From positions 1-47,032 of the forward strand of contig CAZFAP010000011.1 of NCBI GenBank assembly GCA_964516325.1: a stretch of 47,032 nucleotides of DNA, given 5' to 3'. The first letter of the stretch is position 1, and the number at the start of each line of letters is the position of its first letter. A program made the translations under genes and the position numbers. Source of the DNA: CAZFAP01 sp964516325 (lineage in GTDB: Bacteria; Auribacterota; JABMQX01). Positions 7,720 through 15,424 of this stretch are shown here, one piece after another. The notes under the pieces are model-generated. The model worked only from the letters and a program-made list of their open reading frames with translations. It was not told the origin of the DNA and made no database searches.

Positions 7720-9243
7720 GTGAAAGACATTGACATGCGGACTGTAAGAAGAGAAAGGATACTGATTGTTGACGACTCCACCTCGGTGAGAGGATTCTTA
7801 GGTGACCTTTTGAGGGAAGAGAGTTACCGGGTGGATACCGTCGCGGATGGGGATTCTGCGCTCGATTTTCTCCGCTCGAACGTCGTGGACCTCATGCTCC
7901 TCGACATCAAGATGCCGGGTCTGACCGGAATAGACCTCCTCAAGCAGGTCAAGCTCCTCTACGCGGACCTGCAGGTCGTCATGATGACGGGCTATGCTTC
8001 CCTGGATTCCGCAAGAGAAGCCATACTCGCCGGCGCCGCCGACTATGTCTTCAAACCGTTTCGGAATGAGGAGATTCTCCTTTCCATCGGGAATGCCCTG
8101 GAAAAAATACGAATCAAGCGCGAGAACATTCGGCTGAGGGAAACCGTCTCCCTGTTCAACGTCAGCGAGGCGATTGCGTCCGTTGTCAGCTCCGACTCCC
8201 TCCACCAAATCATCCTGATGTCCGCCCTTTCTCAGACCCGCTCGACTCGCGCGGCTCTGTGCGTGTTCGACGATTCCCGCCGCGTGTTGGACGTTCGGGC
8301 GATTCTCGGAGGAGAAATTGCCCGCCCCTTGCGCCCGAACTACGCGGGCTATCCGGCGGTGGATTTCATCATGCAGAACCGCAAACCTCTCCTCCTGTAC
8401 ATGGGCAAAGAGCATCCACTCGCGGGCGAGGTGGACGTTCTGGAATACAAGCCCTCCATTTTCCCGGAGATGTTCCCCTTCGAGAAAGAGATGGTTCTTT
8501 TCCCGCTCAAGATTCAGGAGGTGATGCTGGGTCTGATCCTGATTTCCAAGAGGGCGGCGGAGGAGGGGTTCACCCGCAGCGACCTCCAGGTTCTGTCCAT
8601 CATCGCCAATCAGGCGTCGGTCGCCCTGCACAATTCCCGCCTCATGAAAGACCTGGAGAGGGGCTACCTCAACACCCTCCTTTCTCTCAACCTCGTTTTG
8701 GAAGCCAAGCACCCGTACACAAGAGGGCACACGCAGCGGGTCACCCAGTACAGCCTCATGATTGCCAAAACCATGGCTATGCGCGAGGAGGAAACCCGAA
8801 TCATCCGCGACGGAGCGACGCTCCACGACATCGGCAAGGTCGGCGTCAGCGAGACCATCCTCAACAAGAAGGGGAAGCTCACCGACGAAGAGATGCAGTT
8901 GGTCCGGAAGCACCCCATCCTCGGCGACGAGATTATCAGCCCCATCAAATTCCTCTCCCACACCCGCCCGATCATCCGCCACCACCACGAGAGGATTGAC
9001 GGCAAGGGATGGCCCGACGGCGTCAACGGGAGGAACCTTTCCCTCGCCGTTCGGCTCGTTTCCGTGGCGGATGCTTTCGACGCCATGACCTCCATGCGCG
9101 CCTACCGCGAGCCGCTCAGTTACGAGCGCATATGCGAGGAAATGATTCAAAACTCCGGCACGCAGTTCGACGCCGACGTCGTGGAAGTCCTCCTGAAGCT
9201 CATCCAGGAGGGCAGAGTAGAGAAGCTTGAAAAGACTGCATAG
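7720..9243 (+). CDS. Response regulator with GAF and HD-GYP c-di-GMP phosphodiesterase domains
   Basis: A 507-residue protein: receiver (DD18-19, phosphoacceptor Asp62 in LLDIKMPG, Thr90, Lys112 in KPF), GAF-like domain (about 145-315) and HD-GYP domain. HD-GYP residues are visible: His337, HDIGK (His369-Asp370), HHH 421-423 and DGKGWPDG (the GYP Tyr is Trp here). It should hydrolyse c-di-GMP and oppose the cyclase just upstream. The start is the GTG at 7720, placed by GGGGGAG at 7706-7712; an ATG follows at 7735. Its last 17 bases overlap hemL, so the two are probably translated together. Confidence 0.93.
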   Translation: MKDIDMRTVRRERILIVDDSTSVRGFLGDLLREESYRVDTVADGDSALDFLRSNVVDLMLLDIKMPGLTGIDLLKQVKLLYADLQVVMMTGYASLDSAREAILAGAADYVFKPFRNEEILLSIGNALEKIRIKRENIRLRETVSLFNVSEAIASVVSSDSLHQIILMSALSQTRSTRAALCVFDDSRRVLDVRAILGGEIARPLRPNYAGYPAVDFIMQNRKPLLLYMGKEHPLAGEVDVLEYKPSIFPEMFPFEKEMVLFPLKIQEVMLGLILISKRAAEEGFTRSDLQVLSIIANQASVALHNSRLMKDLERGYLNTLLSLNLVLEAKHPYTRGHTQRVTQYSLMIAKTMAMREEETRIIRDGATLHDIGKVGVSETILNKKGKLTDEEMQLVRKHPILGDEIISPIKFLSHTRPIIRHHHERIDGKGWPDGVNGRNLSLAVRLVSVADAFDAMTSMRAYREPLSYERICEEMIQNSGTQFDADVVEVLLKLIQEGRVEKLEKTA

Positions 9244-10507
9244 GCGCCTCTGGGAGAAGTCCACCAAGTACATTCCCGGCGGAGTCAACAGTCCCGTCCG
9301 GGCCTTCCGAAAAGTCGGCGGCACGCCTGTCTTCATAGACCACGCTTCCGGCTCTCACGTCTTCGATTGCGAAGGGAGAGAATACATTGATTACGTTCTG
9401 TCTTGGGGACCCCTGATTCTCGGCCACGCCCATCCCCGCGTCGTCTCCGCCATAAAGGAAGCCTGCGAAAAAGGCACTTCGTTTGGCGCCCCGACGGAGC
9501 GAGAGGCCGTTTTCGCGGCGATGATTGTCGAGGCTGTCCCTTCCATCGAGAAAGTCCGCCTCGTCAGTTCCGGAACCGAAGCGAGCATGACGGCCATCCG
9601 CCTGGCTCGCGGCTTCACCAGCAGGGATGACATCATCAAGTTTGAGGGCTGCTATCACGGCCACTCCGACAGCCTCCTTGTCAAAGCCGGTTCCGGAGCA
9701 GCGACTCTCGGCGTCCCCGACAGCCTCGGTGTCCCCGCCGATTTTGCCCGCCACACAATCACTCTGCCTTACAACGACACGAAAGCTTTCGTCGAGGCAA
9801 TCGAGCAAAACCATGAGAACGTCGCCTGCGTCATCGTCGAGCCGGCGGCAGCGAACATGGGCGTGCTTCCGCCGGAGAACGGATTTCTGCAAACGCTTCG
9901 GGACTATTGCACACGCTATCGCGCAGTTCTGATCTTCGACGAGGTGATAACGGGCTTCCGCGTCGCCTACGGCGGAGCGCAGCAGCTTTACGGCGTCATG
10001 CCAGACCTGACCACGCTTGGCAAGATTATCGGCGGCGGCATGCCGATAGGCGCTCTCGGCGGAAAGGCCGAAATCATGGACTTCCTCGCTCCCGATGGCG
10101 GAGTCTATCAGGCCGGAACCCTCTCGGGAAATCCTGTGGCAGTAGCCGCCGGAATGGCGACCCTTCACGTCCTCTCGGACGAGAATCCGTACCAGGACCT
10201 GGACCGCCTCACGCGGAAGCTCGTCGAGGGTCTGCGCCAGATTACCCGGAAGCATTCGATCCCCTCCTTCATCACACAGGTCGGTTCCATGATGTCCCTG
10301 TTCTTCACGACGGAACCGGTTCGGGATTTCCAGGCAGTCCTCCGAACCGATTCAAACAAATTCCGTGCGTACTTCCACGGCATGTTGAAGCGAGGGATAT
10401 ACCTCGCCCCTTCCCCCTACGAAGCCGCATTCCTCTCGACAGCTCATTCCGAACGGGACATCGAGCGGACCCTCGAGGCGGCGGAGCAATCCCTGGGGGA
10501 AATATGA
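9227..10507 (+). CDS. hemL: Glutamate-1-semialdehyde 2,1-aminomutase
   Basis: A 426-residue class-III aminotransferase, the usual HemL length. It has IPGGVNSPVRAF at the N-terminus, a YVLSWGPLILGHAHP motif, the Asp of FDEVITGFR that holds the PLP nitrogen, and the Schiff-base Lys266 in TTLGKIIGGG. It converts glutamate-1-semialdehyde to 5-aminolevulinate in the cytoplasm, the entry to all tetrapyrroles. The start is a TTG at 9227 that overlaps the HD-GYP gene; no ATG fits the family N-terminus. Its nearness to the AhbA/AhbB-like genes fits the siroheme-dependent haem route. The stop overlaps the next start as ATGA. Confidence 0.95.
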   Translation: MKRLHRRLWEKSTKYIPGGVNSPVRAFRKVGGTPVFIDHASGSHVFDCEGREYIDYVLSWGPLILGHAHPRVVSAIKEACEKGTSFGAPTEREAVFAAMIVEAVPSIEKVRLVSSGTEASMTAIRLARGFTSRDDIIKFEGCYHGHSDSLLVKAGSGAATLGVPDSLGVPADFARHTITLPYNDTKAFVEAIEQNHENVACVIVEPAAANMGVLPPENGFLQTLRDYCTRYRAVLIFDEVITGFRVAYGGAQQLYGVMPDLTTLGKIIGGGMPIGALGGKAEIMDFLAPDGGVYQAGTLSGNPVAVAAGMATLHVLSDENPYQDLDRLTRKLVEGLRQITRKHSIPSFITQVGSMMSLFFTTEPVRDFQAVLRTDSNKFRAYFHGMLKRGIYLAPSPYEAAFLSTAHSERDIERTLEAAEQSLGEI

Positions 10508-11229
10508 TTTCGCCTGCGTTCTCCGACGCCGTGAACGAGCGGCGAATTTCCCTCCACAGCGACCGCCCCGTTCGATACATCACATATCCCGCGTTTGACC
10601 CCTTCCCGGAATTGGTCGCCCTGACGACTCTCCGGAACGACCATTGGCCCCATTCCACGAGAGGACGCGACCTCCTCCGCCTCGCTTGCCCCTCCCTCTC
10701 GCACCTCCTCGGCATTCCATCTCATAATCTCCTCTCGGGTAAACAGGTTCACAGCACAAACGTTTTCTCTCTCCACAGAAGCACCGTCCCCGACGAGCCG
10801 CTTTCGCAGCCGCAGGTCCTCCCCTCGACGGACGGCTTTTTGACCGATGCCCGCCAAATCGCCCTCGTAGTCTTCACCGCCGATTGTCTCCCGATTTTGC
10901 TCTACGACCCGAATCGCTCCGTCATTGGTCTGCTCCATTCCGGGCGGGTCGGAACTCTCGGCGATATGGCGGGAGCGGGAGTCAAGAAGATGAAAGAAGA
11001 CTTCGGCTGCGATCCGGCGGACTGTCTCGCGGTGATAGGCCCGTCAATCGGGCCGTGCTGCTATGACGTTGATTTGTGGGGAGCGAACGAGCGCCGATTA
11101 AACGAGCTTGGCTTCTCGTCCGTCTTCAACTGCCGCGTCTGCACGAAGTGCAATAGCGACGTTCTCCATTCCTACCGCACCGAGCGGGAGCACGCCGGGA
11201 GAATGATTTCCGCCATTGCTCTGAAATGA
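10504..11229 (+). CDS. YfiH/YlmD-type laccase-domain protein (purine nucleoside phosphorylase-like)
   Basis: A 241-residue protein with the family signature VVFTADCLPILLYDP, then GLLHSGRVGT (usually HAGWRGT) and VIGPSIGPCCYDV, and a late Cys-rich CRVCTKC segment. These carry the Cys/His zinc or copper site. Family members act as purine nucleoside phosphorylase/adenosine deaminase-like enzymes and have been linked to peptidoglycan precursor proofreading. The ATG overlaps the hemL stop (ATGA at 10504-10507). The next gene is YggS, matching the known ylmD-ylmE neighbour pair. Trp-to-Arg drift in the HAGWRG motif is a mild oddity. Confidence 0.9.
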   Translation: MISPAFSDAVNERRISLHSDRPVRYITYPAFDPFPELVALTTLRNDHWPHSTRGRDLLRLACPSLSHLLGIPSHNLLSGKQVHSTNVFSLHRSTVPDEPLSQPQVLPSTDGFLTDARQIALVVFTADCLPILLYDPNRSVIGLLHSGRVGTLGDMAGAGVKKMKEDFGCDPADCLAVIGPSIGPCCYDVDLWGANERRLNELGFSSVFNCRVCTKCNSDVLHSYRTEREHAGRMISAIALK

Positions 11230-11271
11230 TAAAATCACCGCAAACCCACGCCACCCGGAAGAGTATCTAAC

Positions 11272-11298
11272 CGCAGAGAACGCTCAGGTCGCAGAGAG
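11272..11298 (+). repeat. CGCAGAGAN nonamer repeat (family B) merging with the yggS ribosome binding site
   Basis: CGCAGAGAA, CGCTCAGGT, CGCAGAGAG in tandem. The last copy runs into GAGGGGAG, the ribosome binding site of the gene at 11309. A second family B element lies at 40742-40802. Confidence 0.8.
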
Positions 11299-11308
11299 GG
11301 GAGCAGAA

Positions 11309-11989
11309 ATGGCGCGGAGCATTGCACAGAACATAGACCAGGTTAGAAGAAGAATCACGCAGGCCGCTGAATCCGTAGGGCGGTCGCCGGACGAAATCAC
11401 GCTCGTCGCCGTCACGAAGACCCGCACCCCGGAGGAAATCACTCAGGCGATAGAAGCAGGCTTGAGAATCTTCGGCGAGAATCGTGTTCAGGAAGCGAAG
11501 TCCAAGTACCGCCTTCTCCCCGACGACGTGAGCTGGCATCTCATCGGGCACCTTCAGACGAATAAGGCAAGGGACGCCGCTGCGATTTTTGATTGCATTC
11601 ATTCTCTCGATTCTGTACGTATTGCCGACGAAGTTCAAAACAGGTGCTCCGCTATTGGGAGAACGATGGACGTGCTGCTCGAGGTCAACATCTCCGGCGA
11701 GGAGACGAAATTCGGACTCAAGCCGGGAGATGTGGAGAGCGTGGTGCGCCATGCGGTCACGCTTCCGAACCTTCGTCTGAAAGGGCTGATGACCATGGCG
11801 CCCTTCATTGATGACCCCGAGCTGGTTCGGCCAGTCTTCCGCGGTTTGAGGGAGCTCAAAGACCGGCTCAACGAAACCGGAGTCTGCAATTTGACCGAGC
11901 TTTCCATGGGCATGACCCAGGACTACGAAGTCGCCATCCAGGAAGGCGCAACCCTGATCCGCATCGGCTCGGCAATCTTCAATCTTTGA
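11309..11989 (+). CDS. yggS: YggS/PROSC-family pyridoxal phosphate homeostasis protein
   Basis: A 226-residue alanine-racemase-fold protein with PLP lysine Lys37 in VAVTKTRTPE, FGENRVQEA, WHLIGHLQTNK, LLEVNISGEETKFG, LSMGMTQDYEVAI and a final IRIGSAIF. It binds PLP and buffers PLP and amino-acid pools, and has no known catalytic turnover. The length matches the family (about 230). The strong ribosome binding site GAGGGGAG upstream is part of a repeat element. It follows the YfiH-like gene after 79 bases and runs into the DUF167 gene, the usual yggS-yggT-yggU/ylmE context, though yggT is missing. Confidence 0.95.
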   Translation: MARSIAQNIDQVRRRITQAAESVGRSPDEITLVAVTKTRTPEEITQAIEAGLRIFGENRVQEAKSKYRLLPDDVSWHLIGHLQTNKARDAAAIFDCIHSLDSVRIADEVQNRCSAIGRTMDVLLEVNISGEETKFGLKPGDVESVVRHAVTLPNLRLKGLMTMAPFIDDPELVRPVFRGLRELKDRLNETGVCNLTELSMGMTQDYEVAIQEGATLIRIGSAIFNL

Positions 11990-12015
11990 TCTCGCACCAA
12001 TCGCCACTCAGGAAC

Positions 12016-12312
12016 ATGATTGACATAAAACAATCCGGAGAGGAACTGCTCTTCTCGGTGAGAGTTCAGCCGAAAGCGTCGGCGGATAGAATCGTCGGCG
12101 AGCATGGTGGGGCGCTGAAAATCACCGTTACGGCTGCGCCCGAAAAGGGAAAAGCCAATGCGGCGGTCATCGCTTTGCTTTCGGAGAAGCTCGGCATCCC
12201 GAAATCTGCAATCGAAATCGTTCGCGGGGAGACCAGCCGCCTCAAGACCGTCCGAATCCGCGGCCTGACGACAGAATCGCTTTCGCGGCTCATTGATCCC
12301 CTCGCACTGTGA
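12016..12312 (+). CDS. DUF167/YggU-family protein
   Basis: A 98-residue protein with the signature VRVQPKASADRIVGEHGGALKI (read in two parts), VTAAPEKGKANAAVI and LSEKLGIPKSAIEI..GETSRLKTVRI. The family is small, conserved and of unknown function, and is often found next to yggS as here. The ATG at 12016 is preceded by AGGAA at very short spacing; a TTG at 11986 overlapping the yggS stop is an alternative. Identity of the family is clear, its role is not. Confidence 0.9.
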   Translation: MIDIKQSGEELLFSVRVQPKASADRIVGEHGGALKITVTAAPEKGKANAAVIALLSEKLGIPKSAIEIVRGETSRLKTVRIRGLTTESLSRLIDPLAL

Positions 12313-12337
12313 TTCATGGTTGCGCAGAGGATTCGGA

Positions 12338-12358
12338 GGACAGGATAACAGGATAAGA
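12338..12358 (-). repeat. TCCTGT repeat (family A), inverted copy
   Basis: ACAGGATAACAGGAT-type tandem just after the DUF167 gene. Its 16-mer at 12338-12353 is the exact reverse complement of 3997-4012. Confidence 0.85.
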
Positions 12359-12421
12359 GGAGACCGTGCAGCTCCTTCACTGTCACGTGAACTCCCCGTG
12401 GTTGGGGAGTTCGCGTGCAAA

Positions 12422-12445
12422 TCCTGTACATCCTGTCAATCCTGT
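12422..12445 (+). repeat. TCCTGT repeat (family A), three copies with exact 9-nt period
   Basis: TCCTGT at 12422-12427, 12431-12436 and 12440-12445. Together with the inverted copy at 12338 it frames a CTCCCCGTGGTTGGGGAG hairpin at 12392-12409, so the whole gap before the Nudix gene is repeat-derived. Confidence 0.85.
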
Positions 12446-12509
12446 CAGAATAGCCGGCAGCTCGTCCATACAACACAATACTGATGGGCACATAGAAGCG
12501 GAGGAGGAA

Positions 12510-13013
12510 GTGGAATATAGATTCTGCTCACAATGCGGCGCACAGCTCGAAGAAAAGGCCATTGACCATAAACGAAGGCTCCGCTGCCCCGCCTGCGGAT
12601 TCGTCCAGTATCTCAATCCCGTTCCGGCTGCCGCCATAGCCATCATTCAGGATGGCGAAATTCTCCTCGTCCAGCGAGCCATGGAACCGAGGAAAGGGCT
12701 TTGGTCCTTGCCGGCGGGCTTCATCGAAATTGACGAGTCCGTCGAACAATGCGCCGTCCGGGAGGTAAAGGAGGAGACCAACCTCGATGTCGAACTGACC
12801 GAATTGCTCGCGGTCTATTCCGTCTTCGACGATCCCCGATACATCTGCCTCCTCGTCGTCTATTCGGGGAAAATCATCGGCGGGGAACTGAGATGCGGGG
12901 ACGACGCCTCCGACGCGAAATTCTTTCCCCCTTCCGACCTCCCGCCGATTGCCTTCAAAGTCCACCGCCGCGCCGTCGAGCTCGCCTTCCAAGAGACGAG
13001 CAAAAACCCCTGA
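12510..13013 (+). CDS. NUDIX hydrolase with N-terminal zinc ribbon (NudC/ADP-ribose pyrophosphatase-like)
   Basis: A 167-residue protein with a four-Cys zinc ribbon (CSQCG and CPACG) followed by a Nudix domain. The Nudix box spans residues 70-92 (GFIEIDESVEQCAVREVKEE), with REVKEE as the metal-binding core. Zinc-ribbon Nudix proteins often act on NADH or other dinucleotides, or on ADP-ribose; the substrate is not certain. The start is the GTG at 12510, with GGAGG at 12500-12504; the same frame extends upstream into repeat DNA, which should not be translated. The gene converges with the beta-helix gene 28 bases downstream. Confidence 0.9.
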   Translation: MEYRFCSQCGAQLEEKAIDHKRRLRCPACGFVQYLNPVPAAAIAIIQDGEILLVQRAMEPRKGLWSLPAGFIEIDESVEQCAVREVKEETNLDVELTELLAVYSVFDDPRYICLLVVYSGKIIGGELRCGDDASDAKFFPPSDLPPIAFKVHRRAVELAFQETSKNP

Positions 13014-13041
13014 GGCGCCTGCTGGCCCGCTCCTCAAACGG

Positions 13042-14397
13042 TCATTCTATTTCGACTCTGTAGAACTTGAGAGGGGAGCTTGTGCCGGGGTCAACCCACA
13101 CTGCCAGGCCGCCGGTCTTGCCGCCGAGTATCGTCGTTTCTTCAGCCCAGGGCTGGAGCATCATGTCAGAACTCGAAAGAACCGTGTAGCTGCGGCTGGC
13201 ACGCATGGTCCAGGAAAGTTCCACGTCCGTTTCTGTGTTCCTCGCAATCCCAATGGCAAACCTGTACTCATACGCGCCGATGTCCACGATGACAGCGGTA
13301 GCGCCCAGAAGGATTCGCGGATTGCCGTGCAGGTCGGTGGCCCCGTTCATCCAGTCCTCGTTTATTCCCGCGTCAATGCAGCGCGAACTGGGTGACAGGC
13401 GGTAGTCGTTGTCCTCGTAGGTGTTTGGGTCGTTATCCGGTCCGTCCGGGTCGAGGAACCGGGGATCGTTTGGCGTATTCCCTTCTCCACCTCCAGTCCA
13501 ATCCTGGATGCAGCAGTGGCTTGGAGCCACGGAATCCCCAACCTGCGGCGCCGCTGGCGCCGTGTTTCCCCAGATGATGCAATTTGTTATGGACCCACCT
13601 GCAGGTGTATAGGAGGATCTGCCATGATGAGCCAGCCCTGCCCCATGACCGCCGCTACAAGTGTTGGCCAGGGCCGCGTTGTTCCGAAAGACCGCGTTGC
13701 AGAACGAGAGAGCACCGCCGCACTCGGCGGAGTTACCCACGATCAGATTGTTCTGGATGATTCCGTTGCAGAACCCTATCCCTCCACCGCACCCGTTCGG
13801 CAGGGGCCCCGTGACCGAATTACCGGTGATGATACAGTTCTCGATCAAGCCAGCGCAGGCGCCTATCCCGGCAGCGTTTCCCAACGCTGGCGGGCCGGAA
13901 TTGCCCGTGATTATGTTGTTCCGAATCGCGGCGCGGGTCATTCTTTTCAGCGGCAGTGCCTGGTCCGTGGTACCAATAATTCCCCCTCCGTTGATGGAGC
14001 CGTCAGGCGCCAAGGTCCCTGTCCCATTTCGGATGGTGAACCCGGAGAGGACGCAGGTCTCATCTTCTGTCCCGTAGAAGGTGACGACGGAGCCGGCTTT
14101 GTTCCCGTCAATGATGGTCTGTTTGACGACGGCCCAATCCGTTGGGTTCGTGCTGCGGAGGACGATGTTCTTGCCCTTGAAGTTGACGTTCTCGACGTAC
14201 GTTCCCTGGGCGACGACAACCGTGTCGCCATTTGCGGCCTTGTCTATCCCCGCCTGTATTTTCTTCACCGCCTTTTCCCACGAAGTCCCGTCTCCGGGTT
14301 TCGGCGCCGAGCCGTCCACATACCACGTCGCGGCCCAAACTCCGTCGAGAATACAAACCGCCAGCATTACACTCATTGCACTAACAATCGCTTTCAT
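13042..14397 (-). CDS. Secreted right-handed parallel beta-helix repeat protein
   Basis: A 451-residue protein with a signal peptide ending near DGVWA, then ATWYVDGSAPKPGDG and GTSWEKAVKKIQAGIDKA, typical of DUF1565/pectate-lyase-like right-handed beta-helix surface proteins. The middle has repeated rungs such as NNIITGNS, NCIITGNS, NNLIVGNS and NCIIWGNT. After DIGAYEY there is a separate C-terminal module ending KFYRVEIE. The start at 14397 is chosen because AGGGGG lies 6 nt upstream; an ATG at 14403 abuts the ribosome binding site. No clear catalytic residues are seen, so polysaccharide binding or adhesion is as likely as lyase activity. It is the only confident - strand gene. Confidence 0.9.
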   Translation of the reverse strand: MKAIVSAMSVMLAVCILDGVWAATWYVDGSAPKPGDGTSWEKAVKKIQAGIDKAANGDTVVVAQGTYVENVNFKGKNIVLRSTNPTDWAVVKQTIIDGNKAGSVVTFYGTEDETCVLSGFTIRNGTGTLAPDGSINGGGIIGTTDQALPLKRMTRAAIRNNIITGNSGPPALGNAAGIGACAGLIENCIITGNSVTGPLPNGCGGGIGFCNGIIQNNLIVGNSAECGGALSFCNAVFRNNAALANTCSGGHGAGLAHHGRSSYTPAGGSITNCIIWGNTAPAAPQVGDSVAPSHCCIQDWTGGGEGNTPNDPRFLDPDGPDNDPNTYEDNDYRLSPSSRCIDAGINEDWMNGATDLHGNPRILLGATAVIVDIGAYEYRFAIGIARNTETDVELSWTMRASRSYTVLSSSDMMLQPWAEETTILGGKTGGLAVWVDPGTSSPLKFYRVEIE

Positions 14398-14631
14398 GTC
14401 CATCCCCCTTTCTGGTTCCAAGGTTTCCCATTTCTTTTTGCCTGCCCTTTCCAGCGCCCCTCCCTGTTCGCGACAGGGTGGGAGTCCCGACACGGCTCCG
14501 GTCAAGCCGGAAGAGCAGGACAGGTTGAGGGGCGCCCAACGGAAGACCCGGCTGCTCTCTTGCATGCCTACCTGAATACTGTCCCGTCTCCCCGATCAAC
14601 CGGGCGGGTATTGGCAACCCATGCGTACACC

Positions 14632-14661
14632 ATATTGCGCTCCACAAGAAGCAACCGTCAA
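14632..14661 (-). promoter_or_regulatory. Weak candidate sigma70-type promoter for the beta-helix gene
   Basis: On the - strand TTGACG (14661-14656), 18-bp spacer, CAATAT (14637-14632), about 230 bases before the start codon. The -10 match is modest. Confidence 0.25.
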
Positions 14662-14746
14662 GCCCATTTACCGCCGCATCGTAATGCCTCAGCTATGGGC
14701 GGGGGATCCCCACGCGCTGGGGGACCGTCGGTACGAAGAGTGCAAC

Positions 14747-14773
14747 CGCAGATGAACGCAGATGGGCGCAGAT
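14747..14773 (+). repeat. CGCAGATGNN decamer repeat (family C)
   Basis: CGCAGATGAA, CGCAGATGGG, CGCAGAT in tandem, period ten. It lies in the roughly 1-kb space between the beta-helix and heparinase-like genes. That space also has a GGGGATCCCC palindrome (14702-14711) and a CGGGGGG/CCCCCCG inverted pair (14801-14807 and 14828-14834). Confidence 0.8.
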
Positions 14774-14945
14774 AAGAAACAGGCGAGCGCTGACTCGCCC
14801 CGGGGGGTCGGACTCTTGTGGGGTTGTCCCCCCGTACCTGAGGGATTGCGCCGCATCAGCCATCGTCCTCGCCAGGAAAATACTCCTCGTGCACCGGGCG
14901 GTCGAGAGGGATTTCAGAGATGGCGAGACCCGAATGGGCAGGCAG

Positions 14946-14962
14946 TCCCGCCCTTGGCGGGA
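14946..14962. terminator. Hairpin next to the candidate zinc-ribbon gene
   Basis: TCCCGCC (14946-14952), CTT loop, GGCGGGA (14956-14962). It lies two bases beyond the stop of the - strand gene at 14965, and on the + strand is followed by TTTCATTTC. It is a perfect 7-bp stem and could end transcription from either side. Confidence 0.4.
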
Positions 14963-14964
14963 TT

Positions 14965-15198
14965 TCATTTCTTCCTGGGCTTCTGCATCACAACGTTACC
15001 GCAGTTCCCGCAAACCCATTTGCGCTTCTTGTGGAAGCTGCGCTTCTGCTCCCTCATTGCGTTTCCACACCTTCTGCAGATCACGGCGCAAGCCCTTCCC
15101 TGCGAGTCCCTCCAACCAGCCCTGCCACAAGCACACGCTTCCTCCGCGCTTTGACCTTGCGACTTAATTGCCCTGATTGTATCATCACCTCGCACCAT
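14965..15198 (-). CDS. Candidate small double-CxxC zinc-ribbon protein
   Basis: Up to 77 residues. The C-terminal 40 residues look real: ICRRCGNAM, then a basic EQKRSFHKKRKW stretch, then VCGNCGNVV and a basic tail. Two CxxCG knuckles about 22 residues apart form a treble-clef/zinc-ribbon pattern. The N-terminal part is less convincing, so translation may begin at an internal GTG (ICRRC segment) or at the ATG at 15198; no strong ribosome binding site is seen. A hairpin sits at its 3' end. I do not recognise the family; nucleic-acid binding is a guess from the basic, zinc-ribbon character. It could be a chance frame, but conserved cysteine spacing argues for a gene. Confidence 0.4.
   Translation of the reverse strand: MVRGDDTIRAIKSQGQSAEEACACGRAGWRDSQGRACAVICRRCGNAMREQKRSFHKKRKWVCGNCGNVVMQKPRKK
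15157..15185 (+). promoter_or_regulatory. Candidate promoter for the heparinase-like gene
   Basis: TTGCGA (15157-15162), 17-bp spacer, TATCAT (15180-15185), about 240 bases before the start codon. It would overlap the long version of the - strand zinc-ribbon frame. The 15199-15424 stretch holds no other feature. Confidence 0.3.
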
Positions 15199-15424
15199 TG
15201 TGCAGCCGAAGCTGCCAGGAGCCGCGGGTGCTTTTTGGCGGCTGCCGACGGCGCTTGTCGGCTCAACACGGGGCGCGGGCGTCGCCGAGGCGTTTCGGCT
15301 CTATAGGTTCGTGGACATGGCAGCTATGCTACGCTCGGATGGGGTGTTTCAACGTGATGGAGTTTCTGCGGAGAAGGTTCACTTTCATGATTCACAGGCT
15401 TTCTACAGGAGAAAGGGGAGACGA

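Noticed and set aside
13516..14775. A 419-codon + strand frame opposite the beta-helix gene
   Set aside because: The - strand product has a signal peptide, ribosome binding site and beta-helix repeats; the + frame has no motif.
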